In this document: one piece after another, positions 15,982 through 25,739 of the stretch
How the letters are laid out: the number at the start of each line of letters is the position of its first letter
Numbering within the stretch: the first letter of the stretch is position 1
Assembly (NCBI GenBank): GCA_041648735.1
Contig: JBAZOO010000010.1
Coordinates: forward strand, 37,358 to 101,357
Length of the DNA: 64,000 nt
From: JBAZOO01 sp041648735
GTDB lineage: Bacteria > Verrucomicrobiota > Lentisphaeria > Oligosphaerales > CAITYL01
Direction: 5' to 3'
Made by a program: the position numbers and the translations under genes
The notes under the pieces: model-generated
The model's input: the letters and a program-made list of their open reading frames with translations, nothing else
What the model was told of the DNA's origin: nothing
Database searches by the model: none

Positions 15982-18900
15982 ATGACTCTCGACACATCCA
16001 TGCAGGACAGGATCAGGACGTATCTGGACGCGGTGGCGGCACAGATCCGCAACCGCCCCGCGGCCGCGCGGCGCGAACTGCTGCGCGACCTGGAAACGCA
16101 TCTGCATGACGCACTCCGCGCCAAGGGCGGGGCGAACCCGACCCCGGAACAGCTCGACGCCGTGCTCGCCGAAATGGATCCGCCGGAGGCCTTTGCCGCC
16201 GCGGAGTCCGCAACCACCGCCGCGGGCGGCCCCCAGCCGGAGCCGTGGCGACGCCGGCTCTGCCTGCTCGGGCTGTGCTTCCTGATGCTGAACGGCGCCT
16301 GGTTCGGGCTGTGGCTGCAACGGAACCTCGGCGGCGGCCTGCCGGACACGCAAAAAGCCGAGGCCCCCAGCGGCGCCGTGAGCGTGACCGGCGCCGAGCC
16401 GCTGTCCTGGACCTTTCCCACGCCGATGGTGGAAAAAGACGCCTGCGGCATCCCGCTCAAGACGCCGCCCGCCAAGATCGCGCCCACCGTGGCCGGCGTC
16501 TGGAAATGGGAAGACCCGCTCACCTTGGCGTTTTCCCCCGCGGCGCCGTGGCCGGACTGCTCCCGTTTCCAGGTGGCGTTCACCGCCCCGCTGCGCACCG
16601 CGGCGGGGCGGCGGGTGGAGCCGCCGGAACTCACGACCGTGGCAACGCCGGCGCTCGAGCTGGTGAACGTGCGACAGGTCGACGTCGAACCGGGCGATTA
16701 CGGTTACGGTTTCAACATCCGGCTGGAGCTGGAATTCAACGCCCCGCCAGACTTGGAATCCCTGAAGGAATCCCTCTCCTTCGCCTATCGCGACCAGCAA
16801 GAAAGCAAGCCCGCGAATTTTGAGCTGCTCGGGAATGTCCTCGACCGCCGGATCCTGGTGACGGTGACGGAAAACGAACCCGATCTCCGAACCCTGCGCC
16901 TGCAGCTCAATGCCGGCCTGCGCCCGGCCAGCGGCGGCGAACGCGGCCTGGCCAGCGCCGCCACCCGCGAGGTGCCGTTGACCGATCTTTTCCGGATGGG
17001 CGAAGCGGTGGCCTCCAGCCCCGCCTTCGGCCCGTGCGAACTGCGCCTGCGTTTCACCAAGAAACCCGACTTCAACACGGTCAAGGACGCGGTGGAGATC
17101 AAGCCGAAGGTGGAGTTCACCGTCAATCCGGACGGCGGCTATTACAACACGCTGACGCTCACCGGCGTCTTTGAGCCGGAGAAAATCTATGAAGTGACGG
17201 TGCGGACGGCGCTGCGGGCGGAAGGCGGCGCGGCGCTGGTGACGGAAGTGAAGCGCAGCGTGCAGTTCCCGGCGCGCAAGCCGTCGCTGGCCCTGGCATC
17301 GGAAGGGCGCTACCTCTCGCCGCGCGGGAACCTGACCGTCCCGCTCGCGGCCGTGAACATCCCCGCCTGCAAGATCACCTTGCGCCAGGTGCTGCCGCAG
17401 AACCTGCCCTTCTTCGCCCTGCGCGACGGCGGTTGGCGCGGCGACGAGGACGCGGCCAACTCCCTGACCGGCCCGGCCGTGACCCGGACCGTCGCGCTCA
17501 AGGGAAAGGCCAACGCGGAGGTCAAACAGCGGCTGGATCTCCGCGACTTTGCCGGCACCGGCGACCTGCGCGGCGCGTGGCTGCTCTCGGTGGAACCGCC
17601 GGAGGAGATGGCGCGGCTGGACTGGGAACGCCGGCCGTGGCCGGTACACCGGCTGCTGGTGGTCAGCGATCTGGGCGTCACCGTCAAGACCGGCGCCAAA
17701 CAGGGCGCCGTGGTCTGGGTCAATTCGCTGCGGGATGCGCAGCCGGTCGCCGGCGCCCAGGTCGTGCTCTACGGGAAGAACAACGCCGAACTGGCGCGCG
17801 GCCTCACCGGCGCCGACGGCGTGGCGCGGCTGGAGGCGGACACCGCCAAGCCGGAAGCCCAACCGTTCCTGGTGACGGCGGCGGCGGGCGCCGACTTCAC
17901 CTTCCTGCCCCTGCGGAAGTCGGAAGTCCAGCAGCTAGGGGACACTGGCGGCAAAGAGTGGCTGGCCACGGACGCCGTGGAGGCGGCGCTCTTCACCGGC
18001 CGCGGCATCTACCGGCCCGGCGAGACGTTGCACGTCAAGGCGTTGGTCCGCAACCGAACCCTCGACGCGCCGCCGCCATTCCCCGCCGTGTTCCGCATCT
18101 TCAAGCCGGACGGCAAAGTCTTCCGCGACCTCCCGGTGACGTTGAACGACTTGGGCGCCGCGGAAGGCGAGGCGGAACTGCCAACCTTCCTGCCGACCGG
18201 CGGCTACCGCGTCGCCCTGGCCATGCCGGGAACCTTCACCGTCCTCGGGGAGACCGCAATCCGGGTCGAGGAGTTCGTGCCGCCGCAAATCACGGTGGAA
18301 ATGGAGAAGCTGCCGGAGCGCGCCGAGACTGGCAAGCCGTTCACCTTCGAAGTCGCCTCGCGGCACCTGTTCGGGCGGGCGGCGGATGGGCTCCGGGCCG
18401 AGGCGCGCGTCGTGTTCGAAGCGGTGGAGTTCCGACCCAAGCAGTGGCCGGGCTGGCGGTTTGCGGATGACGCCCGGAGCTGGAGCACCACCCGGCGCGA
18501 ATTGGGGAGCCAGACCCTGGATGCCGACGGCAAGGCGGTGTTCACGGTGGAGGCGCTGGGCGACGTGCGGCCGCCCGCCACCCTGGTCGCGCACCTGCAC
18601 GCCACGGTGCTGGAGCCGGGCGGGCGGCCAGTGTTCGCCTACCGGCGGGTGCCGGTGGATCCCTATCCGTATTACCTTGGCCTCAAGCTCGACACGGACG
18701 GCGGGCACCTGCGCCTCGGCGAGACCCACAAGGTGCAAGTGGCCGCGGTGGCGCCCGACGGCGCCAAGGCCCGGCCGCAGACCAACCGGCTGAAGGCCAT
18801 CCTGACCCGCGTCTACTGGAACAACACCATGCAGCGCAACGACAGCGGCAGCTACGCCTGGCGTTCCGAGCGCGTCTACCAGACGGAAACGGAAGGGACC

Positions 18901-21774
18901 GTGGAACTGGCGGACGGCACCGGCGGGTTCGCCTTCGCCCCCCAACAGGCCGGCGAATACCGGCTGACGGTGAGCGATCCCTTCACCGGCGTCTCCTCCA
19001 GCGTCGCCTTCCTGGCGGCGGCGCCGGACCAGAGTTGGGTGAGCTGGGCGCATGACCAGCCGGACCGCGTCGAGCTGAGCTTGGACAAGCCACGCTACCG
19101 CCCCGGCGACAAGGCGAAGCTGGCCATCAAGGCGCCGTTCAGCGGCCCGGCGCTCCTGACGCTCGAAAGCGACCGCGTGCTCGAGCACCGCCGCCTCGTG
19201 ATCGAAAAGAACACCGCCGAAATCGAGCTGGATGTCCGTGCGGAGTTCGCCCCCAACGTCTACGCCACGCTCAGCCTGATCCGGCCGGCGGTCGCGGAAG
19301 CCGTCTGGTCGGCGCACCGGGCCGTGGGCGCCGTGGCGCTCAAGGTCGAACCGGCGGACCGGCGGCTGAAGGTGGAACTGACGGCACCCGCGGAAATCCG
19401 GCCGCAAACCGACTTGACGGTGCAGCTCCAGACCCGCGACGAACAGGGGCGCGGCGTGCCGGGCGAAGTCACGCTCATGGCCGTTGATGAAGGCATCTGC
19501 CAATTGACGGACTACCAGACGCCCGAGCCGCTGGCGGAATTCCTGGCGCAACGGCGGCTGGCAGTGGCGCACAGCGACCTCTACAGCCTGCTCATGCCGC
19601 CGCTGGCGGACGAGGCGGCGGACGGCGCGGCCGCCCACCCCGGCGGCGACGCAGCCGCCCGCCTGCTCATGCGCCGGCTCAACCCCCTGCGCGCCAACCG
19701 CTTCAAGCCCGTGGCCCTGTGGCTGGGGACAGTGCCCACCGCCGCGGACGGCCGCGGCGCGGCGGTGCTGAAAGTGCCGGAATTCACCGGGCAGCTCCGG
19801 CTGATGGCAGTCGCCTACGACCGCGCCCGCCTCGGCGCCGCCGAACAGCCGGTCAAGGTGAAGCGGCCGCTGGTCGTGCAGCCGGCGCTGCCGCGCTTCG
19901 CGGCGCCCGGGGACCGTTTCCAGGCCAGCCTCGTGATCTTCAACGAGACCGGCGCGCCGCGGACCGTCACCTGGCGCGTGACCTGCGGCGGCCCGCTCGC
20001 CGCGGCGAAGCCGGAAGGCGTCCTGCAACTTGCCGCCGGCGCGTCGCAACAGGTGCCGGTGGAACTGACGGCCGGCGCCGTGCCGGGCAAGGCGCTCTGC
20101 ACCGTGCAGGTGACGGCCGGCACGGAACGCTACGAAGAGACGATCGAGCTGCCGGTGCGTCCCGCCGCCGCTCCCGTGACCCTGGCCTTTGCCGGCAGCC
20201 TCGCCCCGGGCGCCGGGTTCGTCCAGCCCGTCCCCGCGGAACTGATGCCGGAAACGGCGCACTGGGAAATGCAGGCCGGCGGCCAACCGGAAGTGAAGCT
20301 CTTGCGCAGCCTGGACAGCCTCCTGCGCTATCCCTACGGCTGCCTGGAACAGACCACCTCCTCGGCCTTCCCGCTGCTGGTGCTGGAAGACCTCGTCTCG
20401 ACCATGCGGCCCCAGGCGCTGGCCAGGGGCGAGCCCGCGCCGTTCGTCAACGCCGCGATCCTCCGCATCCTGGCCATGCAGACTTCCGACGGCGGCTTCA
20501 GCATGTGGCCAGGCAGGCGCGACTCCGCCGGCTGGGCCGGCACCTATGCCACCCATTTCCTGGTGGAAGCAAAGAAGGCCGGGTACGAAGTGCCGGGCGA
20601 CCGGCTCGCCCTCGCCATGGAGTGGCTGCGCCGGCGGCTTGACCAGCAGGTGCGCCGCAATGAAAACCCCAATGACCCCATCTGGCAGGACGAGATGGAG
20701 GAGCGCGCCTATGCCTGCCTCGTGCTCGCCCGCGCCGGCCGGCCAAACCACAGTTGGCTGGCGCGCCTGCACGAATTGCGCGGCAAGCTGCGCACCGGCG
20801 CCAAGGTCCAGACGGCTCTGGCCCTGCTCTACGCCGGCGAGCCGAAGGCCGCCGCCACGCTGCTGGACGCCGCCGCCGCTCCCGCGGAGTCCGCACCCGC
20901 CACCGCCGCCACCGCCCCGGCCGCTGGCGCGCCGCCGCCCGCAGCCGCCGCGATGAGCGTGCCGGCGAGCCGGACGCGCGACCTGGCGCTGCTGCTCGCC
21001 GCCCGGGTCGAACTCGACCCGCGCCATCCGCAGGTCGCCGAACTCGTGACGCGCCTGGACCAGGCGATGAAGAACGGACACTGGTACACGACGCAGGAGG
21101 ACGCCATGGCCCTGCTGGCCCTCGGGAAATACGCCCGCGCCCTACCGGCGGACAAGACGCCGTTCCAAGCCACCCTGACCGTGGACCGGAACGCCCCGCC
21201 CCAGCGCTTCGACCGCGACCACCCGCTGGCCTGGGCTTCGGCCAAGCCGGGCGAAGCCGCGCAAGTCGCGCTGAAGAACGACGGGCCGGGCACCTGCTTC
21301 TATTCCCTGCGGCTCGAAGGCGTCCCAGCGCACGGCAGGGTTGCCGAGGGCGACTGGGGCGGGCTGAAGGTACGGCGCGAGTTCCTGGACGGCCAGGGGA
21401 AGCTCCTCGCCAAATCCGAATGCGCGCTGGGCGACCGCGTGACGGTGCGGCTCACGCTGGAAAGCGACAACTGGATTCCCAACGGCCTCGTGCTCTGCGA
21501 CCTGCTCCCGGCCGGCCTGGAGATCGAGAATCCGTCAACGCCGCCGGAGGGGCAAAGCAACGCCCACGACTGGGTGCTGTACCGTGATGTGCGCGACGAC
21601 CGGCTGCTGCTCTTCACCGGCTGGTTCCCCGCCGGGACGCGCAGCTACACCTATGCGGCGCGCGCCGTGACCGCCGGCCGCTTCCGCCTGCCGGCCGTCA
21701 CCGCCGAAGCGATGTACGACCCCGCCATGCACAGCGCCCACGGCCAGGGCGAACTGGCCATCCGGGAGAAATAA
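15982..21774 (+). CDS. Giant alpha-2-macroglobulin-family protein with HAAS-like N-terminus and thioester
   Basis: 1930 residues, larger than typical YfhM-type macroglobulins (about 1650). Residues about 5-75 form a cytoplasmic helical domain (MQDRIRTYLDAVAAQI, ARRELLRDLETHLHDALRA, LDAVLAEMDPPEAFAAAE) resembling the HAAS/DUF1700 domain of PadR-linked membrane proteins. One membrane helix follows at about 91-112. The rest is periplasmic: MG domains, including YRPGETLHVKALVRNR and PRYRPGDKAKLAIKAPF, an A2M domain (EFTGQLRLMAVAYDRARLG), and the thioester motif YPYGCLEQTTS with Cys1454, then an alpha/alpha toroid. Such proteins trap proteases entering the periplasm. The next gene is pbpC, the classic partner. 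The start at 15982 is chosen over 15904 because the upstream residues are atypical. Confidence 0.9.
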   Translation: MTLDTSMQDRIRTYLDAVAAQIRNRPAAARRELLRDLETHLHDALRAKGGANPTPEQLDAVLAEMDPPEAFAAAESATTAAGGPQPEPWRRRLCLLGLCFLMLNGAWFGLWLQRNLGGGLPDTQKAEAPSGAVSVTGAEPLSWTFPTPMVEKDACGIPLKTPPAKIAPTVAGVWKWEDPLTLAFSPAAPWPDCSRFQVAFTAPLRTAAGRRVEPPELTTVATPALELVNVRQVDVEPGDYGYGFNIRLELEFNAPPDLESLKESLSFAYRDQQESKPANFELLGNVLDRRILVTVTENEPDLRTLRLQLNAGLRPASGGERGLASAATREVPLTDLFRMGEAVASSPAFGPCELRLRFTKKPDFNTVKDAVEIKPKVEFTVNPDGGYYNTLTLTGVFEPEKIYEVTVRTALRAEGGAALVTEVKRSVQFPARKPSLALASEGRYLSPRGNLTVPLAAVNIPACKITLRQVLPQNLPFFALRDGGWRGDEDAANSLTGPAVTRTVALKGKANAEVKQRLDLRDFAGTGDLRGAWLLSVEPPEEMARLDWERRPWPVHRLLVVSDLGVTVKTGAKQGAVVWVNSLRDAQPVAGAQVVLYGKNNAELARGLTGADGVARLEADTAKPEAQPFLVTAAAGADFTFLPLRKSEVQQLGDTGGKEWLATDAVEAALFTGRGIYRPGETLHVKALVRNRTLDAPPPFPAVFRIFKPDGKVFRDLPVTLNDLGAAEGEAELPTFLPTGGYRVALAMPGTFTVLGETAIRVEEFVPPQITVEMEKLPERAETGKPFTFEVASRHLFGRAADGLRAEARVVFEAVEFRPKQWPGWRFADDARSWSTTRRELGSQTLDADGKAVFTVEALGDVRPPATLVAHLHATVLEPGGRPVFAYRRVPVDPYPYYLGLKLDTDGGHLRLGETHKVQVAAVAPDGAKARPQTNRLKAILTRVYWNNTMQRNDSGSYAWRSERVYQTETEGTVELADGTGGFAFAPQQAGEYRLTVSDPFTGVSSSVAFLAAAPDQSWVSWAHDQPDRVELSLDKPRYRPGDKAKLAIKAPFSGPALLTLESDRVLEHRRLVIEKNTAEIELDVRAEFAPNVYATLSLIRPAVAEAVWSAHRAVGAVALKVEPADRRLKVELTAPAEIRPQTDLTVQLQTRDEQGRGVPGEVTLMAVDEGICQLTDYQTPEPLAEFLAQRRLAVAHSDLYSLLMPPLADEAADGAAAHPGGDAAARLLMRRLNPLRANRFKPVALWLGTVPTAADGRGAAVLKVPEFTGQLRLMAVAYDRARLGAAEQPVKVKRPLVVQPALPRFAAPGDRFQASLVIFNETGAPRTVTWRVTCGGPLAAAKPEGVLQLAAGASQQVPVELTAGAVPGKALCTVQVTAGTERYEETIELPVRPAAAPVTLAFAGSLAPGAGFVQPVPAELMPETAHWEMQAGGQPEVKLLRSLDSLLRYPYGCLEQTTSSAFPLLVLEDLVSTMRPQALARGEPAPFVNAAILRILAMQTSDGGFSMWPGRRDSAGWAGTYATHFLVEAKKAGYEVPGDRLALAMEWLRRRLDQQVRRNENPNDPIWQDEMEERAYACLVLARAGRPNHSWLARLHELRGKLRTGAKVQTALALLYAGEPKAAATLLDAAAAPAESAPATAATAPAAGAPPPAAAAMSVPASRTRDLALLLAARVELDPRHPQVAELVTRLDQAMKNGHWYTTQEDAMALLALGKYARALPADKTPFQATLTVDRNAPPQRFDRDHPLAWASAKPGEAAQVALKNDGPGTCFYSLRLEGVPAHGRVAEGDWGGLKVRREFLDGQGKLLAKSECALGDRVTVRLTLESDNWIPNGLVLCDLLPAGLEIENPSTPPEGQSNAHDWVLYRDVRDDRLLLFTGWFPAGTRSYTYAARAVTAGRFRLPAVTAEAMYDPAMHSAHGQGELAIREK

Positions 21775-21787
21775 GCGGCAGGCGACC

Positions 21788-24139
21788 ATGAGCGGACGAA
21801 CACGGACCAACACGGACAGGCACGGACGGGGACGGCGCTGGCGGCGCGCAGTCTGCCTCGGCCTGGCGGGCGGGATCGCGGCCGGGGCGCTGTTCGCCGG
21901 CGCATGGTTCGCGTTCCCCTTTCCGCGGGCGGAACTGGAACGCTACCCGCGGGCCACGGTGCTCACCGACCGGACCGGCGCGCCGCTGCGGGTCAAGCTC
22001 GGCCCCGGCTCCGCGGACTGCCGGCCGCTGCTCCGGCCGGATCCGGATTCCTGGATCGCCAAAGCCGTGGTCGCCACGGAGGACCGGCGGTTCTGGCGCC
22101 ACCCCGGCGTGGATCCGCTGGCCATCCTGCGCGCCATCTGGCAGAACCTCACGCACCGGCGGCGCATCTCCGGCGCCTCCACCCTCACCACGCAGCTCAT
22201 CCGCCAGCTTGACGACCGGCCGCGGACGCTCCCCACCAAGATCAGCGAAGCCTTCCGCGCGCTCCAGCTTGAGCGCCTCCTCACCAAGGAGGAAATCCTC
22301 GAGCAATACCTGAACCGGGTGCCGTTCGGCTCGAACCTGACCGGCATCGAGGCGGCCAGCCGGCGCTACTTCGGCAAGGATCCGCGGCAGCTCAGCCTGG
22401 CGGAGGCGGCGCTGCTGGCGGGGTTGCCGCAGTCGCCCACCCGGCTGCGGCCGGACCGCTTCCCGGACCGGGCCAAGGCGCGGCAGGCCGTGGTGCTGAA
22501 GCGGATGCGCGCCTGCCGCATGATCACCGCCGCGGAACAGGCGACGGCCCTGGCCCAGCCGCTGGCGGTGCGGACAAACCGCTATCCGTTCCGGGCACCG
22601 CACTTCTGCGACCTCGTGCTGGAAAATCTCCACGCCGGCGCCCCCGCCCCCGTGCGGGACCGCGGCGACGCCGCCTTCACCCGCCGCACCACGCTCGACC
22701 CGGAACTCCAGCGGCTTGTCGAGGCGGAAGTCGCGCGGCACCGGGACGAGTGGCGCCGGCAGGGCATCGCCGGCGCGGCCGTGGTCATGCTGGAAGTGGA
22801 AACCGGAGCGGTGCGCGCCCTCGTCGGCTCGCCGGACTACCACGACCGGGAACACCACGGACAGGTCAATGCCGCCCTGGCGCCGCGCTCGCCGGGTTCG
22901 GCCTTGAAACCATTCTTCTATGCGCTGGCCATGGACCAGGGGCGGCTGACCCCAGGGCGGGTGCTGGCCGACGTGCCGCGGCAGTTCCGCAACTATTGCC
23001 CGGAAAACTTCGACAGCCGTTTCACCGGCCTCGTCACGGCCCGCGAGGCGCTGGTCCTTTCCCTGAACCTGCCGGCGCTGGCGGTGCTGGAAGAGGCCGG
23101 ACAACCGGCCGCCCTCCAGATGCTGCGCCGCCTCGGCCTGGACACCCTGGATCGGCCGGCGGAGCATTACGGCCTCGGCCTGGCCGTCGGCGACGGCGAG
23201 GTGCGGCTTCTGGACCTGGCCAACGCCTACGCCGGCCTGGCCCGCGGCGGCATCTGGAAGCGGTGGCGCGTGCTCGCGGACGGCGGCGGCGCGCCACCGC
23301 CGCCAATCCGGGTTTTCTCGCCGGAGGCCTGCTGGCTGGTCGCGGACATGCTCGGCGGCGACGAGCGCGCCATGAGCGCCACCGGGCACCGGGCCGACGT
23401 GATGAGCCTGCCCAAGTTTGCCTGGAAAACCGGCACCTCGGCCGGGTTCCGCGACGCCTGGACCATCGCTTGGAATCCCCAGTGGGTCATCGCCGTCTGG
23501 CTGGGCAATCCCGACGGCCGCCCCGCCCCGGCCCTCGTGGGGACAGAGGCGGCCGCGCCGCTGGCCTGGGAACTGGTGCGCGAACTCTACCGCAACGGCG
23601 ACTCGCCGTGGTACGTGCGGCCGGCCGGCGTCCAGTGCCGCGGCGTCTGCGCCGTCAGCGGCCTGCCGCCGGGGCCGCATTGCCCGCAAACCATTGCGGA
23701 CGACTGCATCGCCGGCGTGACCCGCCACGAGGTCTGCGGCGTCCACCGCCTGCAAGTGCTCGCCCGCGACGACGCCGGCCGGCCGGTGCGGACGGCGGTG
23801 CGCGAGATCTGGCCACCCGAAGTCGCGGCGTTCCTGGCCCAGGCAAAACCGGCGGCAAACAAGCCGACAGCCACGGCGGGGCCGCGCATCCTTTCGCCGG
23901 CCCGCGGCACGGTCTTCCGGCTGGTGGACGGGGCGTTGGCGGAATCCCAGCGGCTGAACCTCCTCGCCGCTCCCGGCGACGGCGGGGACGGCCGCCTTTT
24001 CTGGCTGCTCGACGACCACCCCCTCGGAGAAAGCGCCGGCGCGGCGCCGCTCGCCTGGCCCCTCGCCCGCGGCCGGCACCGCCTCGTCTGCAGCGATGCC
24101 CGCGGCCGCTCCGACTCCGTCGAAATCACCGTGGAATGA
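21788..24139 (+). CDS. pbpC: Penicillin-binding protein 1C
   Basis: 783 residues. After a basic N-terminus and membrane anchor (about residues 20-42) comes a GT51 glycosyltransferase with catalytic Glu98 in ATEDRRFWRHPGVDP and ASTLTTQLIRQL. The transpeptidase has all three motifs: Ser371-Ala-Leu-Lys374, Ser425-Leu-Asn427 and Lys547-Thr-Gly-Thr550. The C-terminal BiPBP_C domain begins near residue 690 (ILSPARGTVF). It polymerises peptidoglycan at the outer face of the inner membrane. It starts 13 bp after the macroglobulin gene, the usual YfhM-PbpC pairing. Its first 14 codons are made of a decamer CACGGACNNN repeat, so the natural start may once have been elsewhere. Confidence 0.93.
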   Translation: MSGRTRTNTDRHGRGRRWRRAVCLGLAGGIAAGALFAGAWFAFPFPRAELERYPRATVLTDRTGAPLRVKLGPGSADCRPLLRPDPDSWIAKAVVATEDRRFWRHPGVDPLAILRAIWQNLTHRRRISGASTLTTQLIRQLDDRPRTLPTKISEAFRALQLERLLTKEEILEQYLNRVPFGSNLTGIEAASRRYFGKDPRQLSLAEAALLAGLPQSPTRLRPDRFPDRAKARQAVVLKRMRACRMITAAEQATALAQPLAVRTNRYPFRAPHFCDLVLENLHAGAPAPVRDRGDAAFTRRTTLDPELQRLVEAEVARHRDEWRRQGIAGAAVVMLEVETGAVRALVGSPDYHDREHHGQVNAALAPRSPGSALKPFFYALAMDQGRLTPGRVLADVPRQFRNYCPENFDSRFTGLVTAREALVLSLNLPALAVLEEAGQPAALQMLRRLGLDTLDRPAEHYGLGLAVGDGEVRLLDLANAYAGLARGGIWKRWRVLADGGGAPPPPIRVFSPEACWLVADMLGGDERAMSATGHRADVMSLPKFAWKTGTSAGFRDAWTIAWNPQWVIAVWLGNPDGRPAPALVGTEAAAPLAWELVRELYRNGDSPWYVRPAGVQCRGVCAVSGLPPGPHCPQTIADDCIAGVTRHEVCGVHRLQVLARDDAGRPVRTAVREIWPPEVAAFLAQAKPAANKPTATAGPRILSPARGTVFRLVDGALAESQRLNLLAAPGDGGDGRLFWLLDDHPLGESAGAAPLAWPLARGRHRLVCSDARGRSDSVEITVE
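21791..21831 (+). repeat. Decamer repeat inside the pbpC start
   Basis: Four consecutive near-identical 10-mers (AGCGGACGAA, CACGGACCAA, CACGGACAGG, CACGGACGGG) make up the first codons of pbpC and encode the basic SGRTRTNTDRHGRG stretch. Confidence 0.65.
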
Positions 24140-24149
24140 GGGGAATCAG

Positions 24150-24184
24150 GATTTCCGATTTCCGACTGCCGATTTCCGAATCTC
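24150..24184. repeat. Heptamer repeat tract
   Basis: GATTTCC, GATTTCC, GACTGCC, GATTTCC and a degenerate fifth unit follow each other directly after the pbpC stop. Same family and period as 12770-12804. Confidence 0.6.
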
Positions 24185-24240
24185 CGGTCCCCGTTTCCGG
24201 CGCCCCGGCGCCGGCGGCGGCCGATTGGAGGGCCGGCGGG

Positions 24241-24246
24241 TATAGT
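24241..24246 (+). promoter_or_regulatory. Candidate -10 box, outer-membrane barrel gene
   Basis: TATAGT lies 65 nt before the ATG at 24311 in very GC-rich DNA; no consensus -35 is seen. Confidence 0.4.
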
Positions 24247-24310
24247 AGAGGGCATGAGGCCAAAACATGGACGCCCCCGCGCCGGGGGGCGGCACAGGGG
24301 GAGATCCGCC

Positions 24311-25624
24311 ATGGGCTTGACCCGACCGACACGCCAACCTCTGCTCCGGGCGGCGCTGGGCCTTTTCTTCGGCGCCGCCGCGGCGGCCGCCAGCGACAAC
24401 GGCCGGCTGCGGCTGGAACTGCCCGAGAACCTCAGCGGCTTCTGGGAAGTCCGCGCCGGCGCCCGCACCCAGCCCGATCCGCACGCCACCGACCTGAGCC
24501 TCGCCGAAACCCGCCTGCAACTGCGCTACGAGGCGGAATTCGAGGCCGCCACCGTCAAGCTCGTGCCCGATTTCCTCTACGACGGCGTTGACGGCCAGCG
24601 CCGCCTCGACCTCGAAACCGGCCAGGGCTGGCTCGACCTGCGCGAGGCCAACGCCCTCTTCCGCCCCGGCGACGCCCTCGACCTCAAGATCGGCCGCCAA
24701 ATCCTGACCTGGGGCACCGGCGACCTGCTGTTCATCAACGACCTCTTCCCCAAGGACTGGAACGCCTTCTTCAGCGGCCGCGACCAGGAATACCTCAAGG
24801 CCCCCTCCGACGCCGTCAAGCTCTCCCTCTTCCACGACCTCGCCAACCTCGACCTCGTCTTCACCCCCTGCTTCGACCCCGACCGCTTCATTGACGGCCG
24901 CCGCATCTCCTACTGGAATGCCGCCCGCGACGACCGCGCCGGCGACGACGCCATCGTCGCGGCCGACCGCCCCAACCGCTGGTTCCGCGACTTCGAGCTG
25001 GCCGCCCGCCTCTACCGCAACCTCCACGGCTACGAACTGGCGCTCTACGGCTACCGCGGCTTCTGGAAAAGCCCCGCCGGCAGCGACCCAGCCACCGGCA
25101 ACGCCACCTTCCCCGACCTCAACGTCCTCGGCGCCAGCGCCCGCGGCACCGTCGGCCGCGGCATCGGCCACGCCGAGATCGGCTGGTACGACTCCGCCAA
25201 CGACCGCGCTGGCGACGACCCGTTGGTGCGCAACAGCGAACTCCGCCTGCTCCTCGGCTACGAGCAGGAACTCTGGCCCGACTTCACCGCCGGCGTCCAA
25301 TACTACCTCGAATGGATGCAGCAGTACGGCGCCTACCGCGACGCGCTGCCGCCCGGCGCCCACGCCGCCGACGAGTTCCGCCACGTCACCACCCTGCGCC
25401 TCACCCAGAGCCTGCTCCAGCAGAACCTCACCTGCTCCCTCTTCCTCTTCCTCTCCCCCAGCGACCACGACGCCTACCTCCGACCCAGCGTCAACTACAA
25501 GCTCACCGACACTTGGCAGGCCGAGGCCGGCGCCAACCTCTTCTTCGGCGAAGACCCCTGGAGCTTCTTCGGCCAGTTCGAACGCAACAACAACCTCTAC
25601 GCCAGCCTCCGCGCCTCCTTCTGA
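24311..25624 (+). CDS. Outer-membrane beta-barrel (porin-like) protein
   Basis: 437 residues. A signal peptide (RAALGLFFGAAAAAASDN) precedes alternating amphipathic strands such as RLQLRYEAEFEAATVKLVPDF, ALDLKIGRQILTWGTGDLL and NRWFRDFELAARLYRN, ending in NNLYASLRASF with a C-terminal Phe, the usual outer-membrane insertion signal. The GRQILTWGTGDLLFINDLFP stretch resembles DUF1302 / alginate-export-like barrels. The transported solute is unknown. Start at 24311 chosen for the GGGGAGA about 8 nt upstream and signal peptide position. It precedes the encapsulin genes by 115 bp; whether they share a role is unclear. Confidence 0.8.
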   Translation: MGLTRPTRQPLLRAALGLFFGAAAAAASDNGRLRLELPENLSGFWEVRAGARTQPDPHATDLSLAETRLQLRYEAEFEAATVKLVPDFLYDGVDGQRRLDLETGQGWLDLREANALFRPGDALDLKIGRQILTWGTGDLLFINDLFPKDWNAFFSGRDQEYLKAPSDAVKLSLFHDLANLDLVFTPCFDPDRFIDGRRISYWNAARDDRAGDDAIVAADRPNRWFRDFELAARLYRNLHGYELALYGYRGFWKSPAGSDPATGNATFPDLNVLGASARGTVGRGIGHAEIGWYDSANDRAGDDPLVRNSELRLLLGYEQELWPDFTAGVQYYLEWMQQYGAYRDALPPGAHAADEFRHVTTLRLTQSLLQQNLTCSLFLFLSPSDHDAYLRPSVNYKLTDTWQAEAGANLFFGEDPWSFFGQFERNNNLYASLRASF

Positions 25625-25739
25625 CCAAGCCCCGCCCGCGCCACCCGGCGGGAACCTGGCCGCCCTTTGCCGACTCCAAACAGCAACACGCCACGCCGTC
25701 CCGCCGAGGCCCAACCGCAATCCGGAAAGGAACCCCACC

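Noticed and set aside
15445..21081. Long open frames of 805 and 1048 codons on the minus strand
   Set aside because: They lie opposite the macroglobulin gene, consist of low-complexity Arg/Gly/Ala/His sequence and show no domain; they arise from high GC in the third codon position.
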